IMG/VR virus record: IMGVR_UViG_3300021964_000212
Location: 1-36,132 of that record
Reading direction: 5' to 3' (one strand)
Length of the DNA: 36,132 nucleotides
Source: a virus
This document shows, one piece after another, positions 21,462-27,984 of the stretch (within the stretch, counting starts at the first letter, position 1; each line of letters begins with the position of its first letter). The notes under the pieces are model-generated. The model was not told the DNA's origin and did no database searches. It worked only from the letters and a program-made list of their open reading frames with translations. The translations under genes were made by a program, and so were the position numbers.

Positions 21462-21731
21462 ATGGCAGATTATAAACCCGTAGATACGCTAGAAGAGCTA
21501 CAAAAAGAATGGCGAAATCCATATATTCAATGGTACGCCGCTGGAATGCCTGCTTTCGTATCAGAAAACAAAGAAGCTTGGAAACAATTAACATTGAAAT
21601 TTAAATCAATGGAAGATCGTATGCACTTTGGTGAAGCTATGGACTATAAAATTACAGAAAAGACGCATGTTGTTTGGTATCCCAAACGAGAATCAGAACA
21701 AAATCAGATGAGTAGGTATGTCGAAGAATAA
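21462..21731 (+). CDS. Conserved phage protein (89 aa)
   Basis: MADYKPVDTLEELQKEWRNP, then IQWYAAGMPAFVSENKEAW and THVVWYPKRE. This pattern is strongly conserved in phages next to the glycosyltransferase that follows. It is probably a small ParB-like or DNA-modification accessory domain, though this is not certain. A TATAAT-like string lies 5 bp before the ATG without a matching -35. It overlaps the next gene by 14 bp. Confidence 0.72.
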   Translation: MADYKPVDTLEELQKEWRNPYIQWYAAGMPAFVSENKEAWKQLTLKFKSMEDRMHFGEAMDYKITEKTHVVWYPKRESEQNQMSRYVEE

Positions 21732-22665
21732 TCGTTATCCAATTTATATTATATCAAAAGGACGCTGGGAAAGCCGATACACTCCTAAGGCTTTGGAAAG
21801 AATGGGCGTTCCGTATTATGTTGCTGTAGAGCCACAAGAATATGATAACTATAAAGCAGTAATTGGACCACTTGGAACAGTTTTAAAACTTCCGTTTAGC
21901 AATCATGGAAAGGGCTCGGGTCCTGCAAGAAACTGGTGTTGGGAACATTCTCAAGCAAATGGTTTCAAGCGTCATTGGTTGATGGACGATAATATATCCG
22001 AATTTTGGCGTGTCCATAATAGTAAACGATATCGCGTTGATAAAGGTTCTGCTATTTTTAGAGCAACTGAAGATTTTGTAGATAGATTTGAAAATATAGC
22101 TCTAGCAGGATTACAATATAAATTTTTTGTCGTTGATGGAACTGATTATCCGCCTTATGTACTGAATACAAGAATTATGTCATGTTTTTTAATTGACAAT
22201 GATTGCCCAGAAAAATGGAGAGGCAAATATAACGAAGATGTAGATTTAAGTATTCGTGTTCTGAAGCGAGGTTTGTGTACTATGTTGATGTATTCTTTCC
22301 TATGTGGAAAACTGAGAACAGGTACAGTAAAAGGTGGCAATACATCAGAGATTTATAATGACTATAAAGAAGACGCTTCACTTACCAAATCACAGATGTT
22401 AAAAGAAATGCATCCAGATTGTGTGACTGTTGGAGAACGATATGGTCGAGTGCACCATTTTGTGGATCTGAATTTAATTAAAAGACCAGATGGTTTACCT
22501 GCAAGACAAAATGCTCCAATTCTACGCAAAGATGTAAAGATTGTTAATAAAACAGATAATTATGGTATGAAGCTCATGCGTGAATATGAGACTGATAACC
22601 AATATGAAGATATAGCATATGCTCAGGATGTGTTTCCTAGGGGCAGAAAGTCTGTGCATACCTAA
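21718..22665 (+). CDS. TET-associated-type glycosyltransferase (GREB1 C-terminal-like)
   Basis: A 315-aa protein. It opens RYPIYIISKGRWESR, then MGVPYYVAVEPQEYDNY, KLPFSNHGKGSGPARNW and RHWLMDDNI (D90-D91, metal/sugar-nucleotide site), then PPYVLNTRIMSC and KYNEDVDLSIR (171-180) and VKGGNTSEIY. This matches the phage family named TET-associated glycosyltransferases, related to the GREB1 C-terminal domain. Some members attach sugar to oxidised 5-methylpyrimidines in phage DNA. No TET/JBP or base-modifying enzyme is visible in the window, so the substrate is unknown. Confidence 0.8.
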   Translation: MSKNNRYPIYIISKGRWESRYTPKALERMGVPYYVAVEPQEYDNYKAVIGPLGTVLKLPFSNHGKGSGPARNWCWEHSQANGFKRHWLMDDNISEFWRVHNSKRYRVDKGSAIFRATEDFVDRFENIALAGLQYKFFVVDGTDYPPYVLNTRIMSCFLIDNDCPEKWRGKYNEDVDLSIRVLKRGLCTMLMYSFLCGKLRTGTVKGGNTSEIYNDYKEDASLTKSQMLKEMHPDCVTVGERYGRVHHFVDLNLIKRPDGLPARQNAPILRKDVKIVNKTDNYGMKLMREYETDNQYEDIAYAQDVFPRGRKSVHT

Positions 22666-22703
22666 AATTGGACGCTTTAGCTTGATTTCTAAGCGTATTT
22701 AGG
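22662..22703 (+). other. Inverted repeat after the glycosyltransferase gene
   Basis: CCTAAA (22662-22667) pairs with TTTAGG (22698-22703), and inside it ACGCTTTAG pairs with CTAAGCGT with one bulged base. There is no U-tract, so it is a weak terminator or an mRNA end-stabilising hairpin. The rest of the gap to 22780 is AT-rich with nothing recognisable. Confidence 0.5.
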
Positions 22704-22785
22704 GTTGTACATATATGATTAATACGCCGATATATAGCATATCTTACATAGCGTTAAAAAAATATAACTTTTTATAGTAAACGTG

Positions 22786-22814
22786 TTGACATTTGCTAAA
22801 GTTTATTGTATAAT
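22786..22814 (+). promoter_or_regulatory. Early-type promoter of the large RNA
   Basis: TTGACA (22786-22791), 17 bp, TATAAT (22809-22814), preceded by TAAACGTG and AACTTTTT. Unlike the other early promoters, no ribosome binding site and ATG follow within 50 nt; transcription would start near 22821, at the beginning of the structured RNA. Confidence 0.88.
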
Positions 22815-22820
22815 AGACAC

Positions 22821-23582
22821 ATATTGAGGGAAACACCCCACCAACAGAGACAATTGGTGAATGGATAACCTGAGTCGAATAGAAGATCTTATCAATCGGA
22901 AGGCTCAAAGATATAGGTGGACAACCCGACCGGCAGCTTGAGCCGGGGATATCAACCGAAGTACAAAGTTGGTATTGCCCGAAGTAATGGGAAGGCCGAT
23001 GCAGGAATGCATGTAATTATACGGGTCAGAACGAATCAATATAGTGGGTATGAAAGCGTCTCCGTGTATGAAGAAACGCTCGATACAGAAGTCCCCAAAC
23101 TAGTGCGGAAACACAAGATGAAGTACTATAATCTAGGGAAGGGGCGTAATGGAAAAGGAAGAGCCTCACCTTCCCCGCAAGGAAACCGAGGAATACAGGA
23201 CGGCAGTCCAGGCTTTATTCCCTTTAGGCAGAGATGGTAGTACATGGATGCTACCAACCGAGACTGGGATTAACGAGTACCATGTAAGTCCGAGAGACGT
23301 ACCTACGATTTTTTAAGAGTTTCAATAATAGGGGCTCAAAGCTCGGGGTAGCGGCAGGAATTTAAGATTAACAATTCCACATTATTTAACGAATTGCGTT
23401 AACACAAATTCCACCGCCCCAAATTTTAAGTTTTAGGTAGTTTGAAATCCCTGATTAGTCATCAGGTCCGGTAGCCCGGCTCAAATAACAAATGACGATT
23501 GTGAGTGAGAAGTTCAATACCAAGGCGGATCTTGACATACCTTTGATAGGCGTATATGGAAGGTCCGCCGATTTGTATACTG
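22821..23582 (+). ncRNA. Large structured noncoding RNA candidate (about 760 nt)
   Basis: The stretch from the promoter to tRNA-Glu is clearly richer in G and C than its surroundings and full of pairable segments: CACCAA/TTGGTG (22839-22857), CCGGC/GCCGG (22929-22945), ATGCA-GGAA-TGCAT (a GNRA loop, 22999-23012), GGGAAGG/CCTTCCC (23136-23176), TGGTAG/CTACCA (23234-23255), and a bulged 14-bp helix from GGGGTAGCGG with CCGCCCC (23355-23420) enclosing TTAACG/CGTTAA. At the 3' end a perfect 10-bp helix (23525-23573) has an inner 7-bp stem. Size, phage context and position directly before a tRNA recall the GOLLD and ROOL ornate RNAs. Membership cannot be tested by eye. RNase P cleavage of the tRNA would define its 3' end. 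Confidence 0.7.
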
Positions 23583-23657
23583 GGCCCGTTCGTCTAGTGG
23601 TTAGGACACATGGTTTTCATCCATGCAACAGGAGTTCGATTCTCCTACGGGCTGCCA
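23583..23657 (+). tRNA. tRNA-Glu (anticodon TTC), CCA encoded
   Basis: Acceptor stem GGCCCGT/ACGGGCT (first pair G-U), D-arm TCTAGTGGTTAGGACA, anticodon stem CATGG/CCATG with loop TTTTCAT (anticodon 23616-23618), T-arm AGGAG-TTCGATT-CTCCT, discriminator G and encoded CCA at 23655-23657. All arms are intact. It reads GAA/GAG. It lies directly at the end of the structured RNA. Confidence 0.96.
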
Positions 23658-23661
23658 GATT

Positions 23662-23796
23662 ATGAGAGATATGATACAATTAATAAGAGAAATCGTGTGG
23701 TGTTTTACAGCTATTACAATTTTAGCAATGTTAATACTTTGGTATGAGGGAGCATTTACCAAAGGTTGTTTAAATCTGGTATGGTCTGTATTATGA
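23662..23796 (+). CDS. Small membrane protein (44 aa)
   Basis: ATG 23662, 4 bp after the tRNA CCA end. One membrane segment (about 11-29, IVWCFTAITILAMLILWYEG). No good Shine-Dalgarno, since the region upstream is tRNA. Its TGA overlaps the next ATG (ATGA), which supports translation. Confidence 0.5.
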   Translation: MRDMIQLIREIVWCFTAITILAMLILWYEGAFTKGCLNLVWSVL

Positions 23797-24008
23797 ACCA
23801 AAGAACAAAACAAAAACATAAAGAGACCGCTATGACAGTAGGTACTGGTCTCGTTATCAATTATCCTTTAAATCTTTTCTTTTTGTGGTTATTCATTTCC
23901 GTAATGGAAATCACAGACCCTTTCACGCTGAGTATTCTAATCTCGGCTGTAATGACAATTCTCGCATACATTCGCGTCTATTTAGTCCGCTCATATTACG
24001 ATAAGTAA
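23793..24008 (+). CDS. Two-pass membrane protein, DUF7220-like (71 aa)
   Basis: Start at ATG 23793 in the ATGA overlap. The sequence MNQRTKQKHKETAMTVGTGL has the basic opening typical of a small phage membrane family (MNQSRKQS-type, DUF7220), followed by two hydrophobic segments (about 24-42 and 47-65) with VYLVRSYYDK at the end. Function unknown. No clear terminator follows. Confidence 0.7.
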   Translation: MNQRTKQKHKETAMTVGTGLVINYPLNLFFLWLFISVMEITDPFTLSILISAVMTILAYIRVYLVRSYYDK

Positions 24009-24044
24009 GGCGCAAAATAGGCGTACATTTTTACAGTAAACGTG

Positions 24045-24073
24045 TTGACATTTGTTCGCTTTTATAGTATAAT
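24045..24073 (+). promoter_or_regulatory. Early-type promoter
   Basis: TTGACA (24045-24050), 17 bp, TATAAT (24068-24073), preceded by TAAACGTG. Confidence 0.88.
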
Positions 24074-24114
24074 ATACTTATAAAATGAAAAAATTAATGA
24101 AAAAGGAGTTGTTA

Positions 24115-24420
24115 ATGGAATTGAATGTGAGAGTATTAGGAAATCAACCTGAACCATCTTTAACTATGGATGGTTATGAAATTATTGATTTTGAAGTCAG
24201 AACTAGAGACGAGAATCTCTTTGAAAAAGGAAAGAAAATCATCAATGATTATATTTCCAATAACCCAATGTGGGAAAATTGTCAATTGTTTATCGACGAC
24301 CCAATGACAGTCGGTATCTATCCTCAAAACAGCAATGGTGCTGCTTTTAATGAAATTGTTTTAAAATTAGAATCCCTAGGTTTCTATGGTAAAGCTGCTG
24401 GTTATAAGGAGATTGCATAA
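24115..24420 (+). CDS. Hypothetical protein (101 aa)
   Basis: AAAGGAG precedes ATG 24115; an in-frame ATG at 24085 belongs to the repeated leader. Starts MELNVRVLGNQPEPSLTMDG; an alpha/beta protein with IINDYISNNPMWENCQLFID. No family recognised. The TAA overlaps the next ATG. Confidence 0.65.
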   Translation: MELNVRVLGNQPEPSLTMDGYEIIDFEVRTRDENLFEKGKKIINDYISNNPMWENCQLFIDDPMTVGIYPQNSNGAAFNEIVLKLESLGFYGKAAGYKEIA

Positions 24421-24737
24421 TGAAATTATTTGAAAAATGGACCAAACTTGGTCAAGAAACATTTGGTGATACTTTTGAACAGTGTCAATTCATCTTAGAT
24501 AATAAGAGATATACTGGTATGATTAAGGAATTTGGAGAAAATCATATCGATGTCAAGCCCATGTCTATTGATTATAAATCGTGTATCTTTATGGAAAATG
24601 TCAACATGGTCAAACTGACAAAAGATATGTTTGACAAAATCAAGTTAGAGCTTTGGGACGATGCAAGAGGGTGTGATAATTCAGCAATTGGAGTTGCTGG
24701 TTGTTATGAACCTTGGGAAAACTTTATCTGGGAATAA
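24420..24737 (+). CDS. Hypothetical protein (105 aa)
   Basis: TAATG overlap with the preceding gene. MKLFEKWTKLGQETFGDTFE, then FILDNKRYTGMIKEFGENH, suggests a small Sm- or SH3-like beta barrel in the middle. Function unknown. It ends just before the bidirectional terminator. Confidence 0.65.
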   Translation: MKLFEKWTKLGQETFGDTFEQCQFILDNKRYTGMIKEFGENHIDVKPMSIDYKSCIFMENVNMVKLTKDMFDKIKLELWDDARGCDNSAIGVAGCYEPWENFIWE

Positions 24738-24739
24738 AA

Positions 24740-24764
24740 AAAGAGGCCCAGGAAGGGCCTCTTT
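24740..24764. terminator. Bidirectional terminator between early block and capsid gene
   Basis: AAAGAGGCCC (24740-24749) pairs perfectly with GGGCCTCTTT (24755-24764) around AGGAA, with A-rich and T-rich flanks. It serves the convergent plus-strand operon and the gp23 transcript. Confidence 0.92.
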
Positions 24765-24822
24765 AAAGTGGTTTAGTGAATCTAAACTCTTTTTATTATT
24801 ACCTTTCAGTAAACGTTTAAAC

Positions 24823-26145
24823 TTAGAATAAGTTAGTAACGCGCACCTTGCGATAATATTTGTTGACGTTATTTGCCAATGAACCAAGTCCCTGTGAAGA
24901 AACATCGCCTTGAGCAAATGGGTTAGCAACCATTCCGTAACGAGTCTTGAAACCAATCTTCGGTTGGAAGCTATTTTCACCAACGGCACGAACCATTTGT
25001 AATGGAACGTAAGGACAATAGAATAATCCAGCATCAAATGCAGATGATCCTTTATATCCAACTACTAAGTAGTTTCCGCCTGCGAATGGGTCAACATAAA
25101 CTCTGAATCTTCCGTTAAGAACACCAGCAAAAGTATTGCCTGTGTCATCAACTTCTAAAGAGTTAGAGTTAAGAGCAGGTGTGTAGTCAAGTACACCAGC
25201 CATTTGAAGAGCAGAAGCAACGTCTGAAGAACAGATTACGATGTTTCCTTTACCTCTTCTTGTTCCTTTAGCAATAGCGTTAGCTTCTTGCTCGATTTGG
25301 AACATAAGGCCTTTGAACTTCTCAACAGACCATCTACCGTTTGCATCAACGTCTAAGTCGAATACACCAGCAGAAGCAGTGTTTGAAGCACCAACTACAG
25401 ATGTTGTATAAATTGTTCTAACAACTTCTCTATTGATTTCTGTTAAGATTTCAGTTTGAAGGATGTTAGCCAATTCAGTTTCAGCATCTAAGCCGTGAAC
25501 TGCTTTAAGGTCTTGAGCTAATTCAGTTGTATACTCAGCTTTTAGGGCACGAGTCTTAGCAGAAACAGTTACTTTCTCGATTGAGAATGCCATTTCAGCA
25601 TAATCAGTAACACCATCACCTAAAGCCTCAGCAGCACCTGTATCCATACCAGTACCAGTTGTAATTAACTGAGTATTAGCATTTGGTAAAGTGTTAGCAT
25701 GAGTACCAGTTCCAGCGAAGCCTGTATCAGCTTCATTGAACATAGCCTCAGCTCCAGCTTGTGAACCATATCTTGCACGCATTGCGAAGATAAGACCTGT
25801 AGGACCAGTCATAGGCTGAACACCACAGATATCGTATGCGATTAAGTTAGGTACGGCTCTACGCACTAAGCTAATTAGGATTGGGTCATAACCAGCAACT
25901 GGACCAGCAGCAGCGTTTGTTGATAAGCCTGAGAAGCCATCAGCAGATGCAGCGTTTGTTGGTGCGGCCTCACTTAAAAGTGAAGTCATGTTGGCTGATA
26001 AATCGCCAGATTCCATCAAAGCTTTTTCAGTGTTTTCCAACACAGTAGCTGTTACAGCTTTTTTGTGTTGGTCACTAATTGGTGAAAAAGATTCGTGCTC
26101 TAAAATAGGGCTCCACTTTTCCACAAGTTTTGTATAGTTATCCAT
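24823..26145 (-). CDS. 23: Major capsid protein, T4 gp23-like
   Basis: A 440-aa T4-type major capsid protein. Visible family blocks: an acidic N-terminal region later removed by the prohead protease, then GYDPILISLVRRAVPNLIAYDICGVQ (split blocks around 85-110), MTGPTGLIFAMRARYG, EMAFSIEKVTVSAKTRALKA, EYTTELAQDL and a C-terminal GFKTRYGMVANPF. It forms the hexamers of the head. AAAGGAGATCCAA precedes the ATG. Last gene of the virion operon; likely the most abundant late product. Confidence 0.97.
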   Translation of the reverse strand: MDNYTKLVEKWSPILEHESFSPISDQHKKAVTATVLENTEKALMESGDLSANMTSLLSEAAPTNAASADGFSGLSTNAAAGPVAGYDPILISLVRRAVPNLIAYDICGVQPMTGPTGLIFAMRARYGSQAGAEAMFNEADTGFAGTGTHANTLPNANTQLITTGTGMDTGAAEALGDGVTDYAEMAFSIEKVTVSAKTRALKAEYTTELAQDLKAVHGLDAETELANILQTEILTEINREVVRTIYTTSVVGASNTASAGVFDLDVDANGRWSVEKFKGLMFQIEQEANAIAKGTRRGKGNIVICSSDVASALQMAGVLDYTPALNSNSLEVDDTGNTFAGVLNGRFRVYVDPFAGGNYLVVGYKGSSAFDAGLFYCPYVPLQMVRAVGENSFQPKIGFKTRYGMVANPFAQGDVSSQGLGSLANNVNKYYRKVRVTNLF

Positions 26146-26198
26146 TTGGATCTCCTTTATATTAAAATTAATTTAATTTACAATAAACCAAGTTAAAA

Positions 26199-27191
26199 TT
26201 AATTATTCTTTTTCTTGTGATTGAATGCCTCTACAAGAGCATTAATAGATGTGTAATCAGAAGCTGGTTTAACGACTTCCTGTTCATCTAGAATAATTTC
26301 GTCATTTTCTTCTTGTAAATCAGATTGTGTTTCCACAGCTGGTTTGCTTGAAAAGAATGACTCCTTAATTACTTGAAGATTCTCGGTATAAGACTCTAAA
26401 TCTTCAATATCAAGCTTTTCAGACAATACTTTCAAACGCTCTACCTGATTCTCAGATAAACCTTCTGAAAGCTCGTCAAATATTTTTTCTGCCTTGAAAG
26501 ATGAGATTTCTCTCTGTAGGTCAATGTTCTCATTTACGAGTTCATTGCTCTTTGATTCAAGGTCTGAAACTTGTGTTTCGAGTTCTGAAACAATGTCAAC
26601 GCTTTCGCCTTCAACAGTAATATTGTGTTCTGTGAAAAGACCTTTTAAACCATTCATTAATGATTCAGCCATTTCAACCTTAATACCACTTTCGATTGCA
26701 ATTTCGTTTTCCTTTGTCCACTCTTGAACAACATAGTCGAGATACTTGTCTACGTTCTCAACAACTTCGTCCATTCTGGACTCAACTGCTTCTGATAACT
26801 CTTTATCAAGTGACTCTTCTAATTCTTCTTTAAGTGTTTCTGTTCTTTTGCTAACTTCTTCGTTAACAGCTGCGTCAAAAACAACACTAATTTTGTTCTT
26901 GAACTCTTCGGATAAGTCTTCGCCTTCGATTACTGAAGCGATAGAAGATTCTACAACAACCTCTTCGATTGTTTCAACTTCTTCTGTTTCAACCTCTTCC
27001 GCAGTAGGTACAGGTTCACCGGCCTTTTCTTGGCCAGGAACTACTTTTTTAGGTTCGACTGCATCTTTAGGCTTGTCTTCAGCGGTTTTCTTTAACTTGT
27101 CCTTTTTACCTTCTCCACCTTCTGGTGAAATAGGTGAAGGAACACTAGAAATTCCGTCGTCGGCTACGAATGAATTTTTTTCATCTGCCAT
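26199..27191 (-). CDS. 22: Prohead core scaffolding protein, T4 gp22-like
   Basis: A 330-aa, very Glu/Lys-rich, coiled-coil protein in the gp22 position between the protease and the capsid gene. Pro-rich N-terminus, long helical middle (SEAVESRMDEVVENVDKYLD), and a C-terminal YTSINALVEAFNHKKKN. Scaffold proteins form the prohead core and are cut by gp21. TAAAGGAG precedes the ATG and an exact late promoter lies upstream. Confidence 0.88.
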   Translation of the reverse strand: MADEKNSFVADDGISSVPSPISPEGGEGKKDKLKKTAEDKPKDAVEPKKVVPGQEKAGEPVPTAEEVETEEVETIEEVVVESSIASVIEGEDLSEEFKNKISVVFDAAVNEEVSKRTETLKEELEESLDKELSEAVESRMDEVVENVDKYLDYVVQEWTKENEIAIESGIKVEMAESLMNGLKGLFTEHNITVEGESVDIVSELETQVSDLESKSNELVNENIDLQREISSFKAEKIFDELSEGLSENQVERLKVLSEKLDIEDLESYTENLQVIKESFFSSKPAVETQSDLQEENDEIILDEQEVVKPASDYTSINALVEAFNHKKKNN

Positions 27192-27256
27192 TGTTATTTC
27201 TCCTTTAATTTGTTATAACAATTAATTTTTAAAACAATTTATAATTTGACTGTTTT

Positions 27257-27264
27257 TATTTATA
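27257..27264 (-). promoter_or_regulatory. T4-type late promoter for gp22/gp23
   Basis: Minus strand TATAAATA, 65 nt upstream of the gp22 start and just past the gp21 stop. Confidence 0.75.
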
Positions 27265-27266
27265 AT

Positions 27267-27953
27267 TTATGAGTTTCTTAAAGTACGGATAAATGTTTCA
27301 AACATTGTTGTTGCCGTTTCTTCATCAATTTTTCGTACTACACGATTTACTTTCTTTTCGACCTCTTCTACAATCTCATCAATAACATCAGCTATTTCTT
27401 GAGCTCTCCAAGTGTTTGAAGCAATATCATAGTAATACTCTCTATTCTCCATAATGCCATTTACAAAGGCATCAGGAGCAGAAGGATCTGTTACAATATC
27501 AACTGTAGATAAATGAAAGTCTTCTTGAACTTGCATTACGCCATCTTTTAGTTGTTTTACTGAACCAAGACCTCGAGTCGAAACTCCAATCTTTACTCCT
27601 TCGTCTATGAACGTTTTAACAATTTCTCCCATTGGTGTGCCAAGAATCTTAGCCTTACCATAGAAATTATTTCCATCGCGTCTCATTTCTGTAATTAAAT
27701 GTGACACACGATCTCCGTTGATTGTTGGACCATCGGGATGTCCTAATTCACCTAGCGCTCTTTTTGTTTCAATGAAATCTTTTGAGTAACGATTCATTTC
27801 TTTTTCCAAAGTGTCGCAAGGATAAACTCTGCCATTGCGATTTTTAATATCACCTTGCATGAAGATACCTTCAATAAAGAAGGATTTCTTGCCGTTCTCG
27901 GCAGCCTCGGTAATAATCTCGCAATCTTCTGTGTATTCTGATATAAGTTTCAT
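27267..27953 (-). CDS. 21: Prohead core protein protease, T4 gp21-like
   Basis: A 228-aa serine protease of the herpesvirus-assemblin/gp21 fold. FFIEGIFMQGDIKNRNGRVY, then ELGHPDGP with catalytic H72, VSTRGLGS with catalytic S125, and TVDIVTDPSAPDAF. It matures the prohead by cleaving scaffold and capsid proteins. AGGTAC lies just upstream, with a late promoter at 27974-27981. Confidence 0.94.
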   Translation of the reverse strand: MKLISEYTEDCEIITEAAENGKKSFFIEGIFMQGDIKNRNGRVYPCDTLEKEMNRYSKDFIETKRALGELGHPDGPTINGDRVSHLITEMRRDGNNFYGKAKILGTPMGEIVKTFIDEGVKIGVSTRGLGSVKQLKDGVMQVQEDFHLSTVDIVTDPSAPDAFVNGIMENREYYYDIASNTWRAQEIADVIDEIVEEVEKKVNRVVRKIDEETATTMFETFIRTLRNS

Positions 27954-27973
27954 AATTGTACCTATTTAAGTAT

Positions 27974-27981
27974 TATTTATA
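27974..27981 (-). promoter_or_regulatory. T4-type late promoter for gp21
   Basis: Minus strand TATAAATA, 20 nt upstream of the gp21 start; the leader would be about 13 nt. Confidence 0.68.
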
Positions 27982-27984
27982 CCC

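Noticed and set aside
22917-23240. 107-codon frame inside the structured RNA
   Set aside because: GTG start without a ribosome binding site, many G/C-ending codons (CGG, GTC, CCC) unlike neighbouring genes, and a low-complexity Gly/Arg C-terminus. Base pairing explains the region better. Not fully excluded.
23149-23316. 55-codon frame (MEKEEPHLPRKETEEYRTAV...) inside the structured RNA
   Set aside because: It has an AAGGGG-like sequence upstream and a plausible composition, but it overlaps the other frame and strong stems, and resembles no family I know. Kept only as an alternative if homologues conserve it.
22821-23582. tmRNA, RNase P RNA or group I/II intron
   Set aside because: The tmRNA tRNA-like ends, the RNase P core motifs and the intron core or domain V motifs were not found, and no split gene flanks the region.
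26746-27225. Long Ser/Thr-rich plus-strand frame opposite gp22
   Set aside because: It is the mirror of a Glu/Lys-rich scaffold gene; the low-complexity Ser/Thr content is typical of an antisense shadow.
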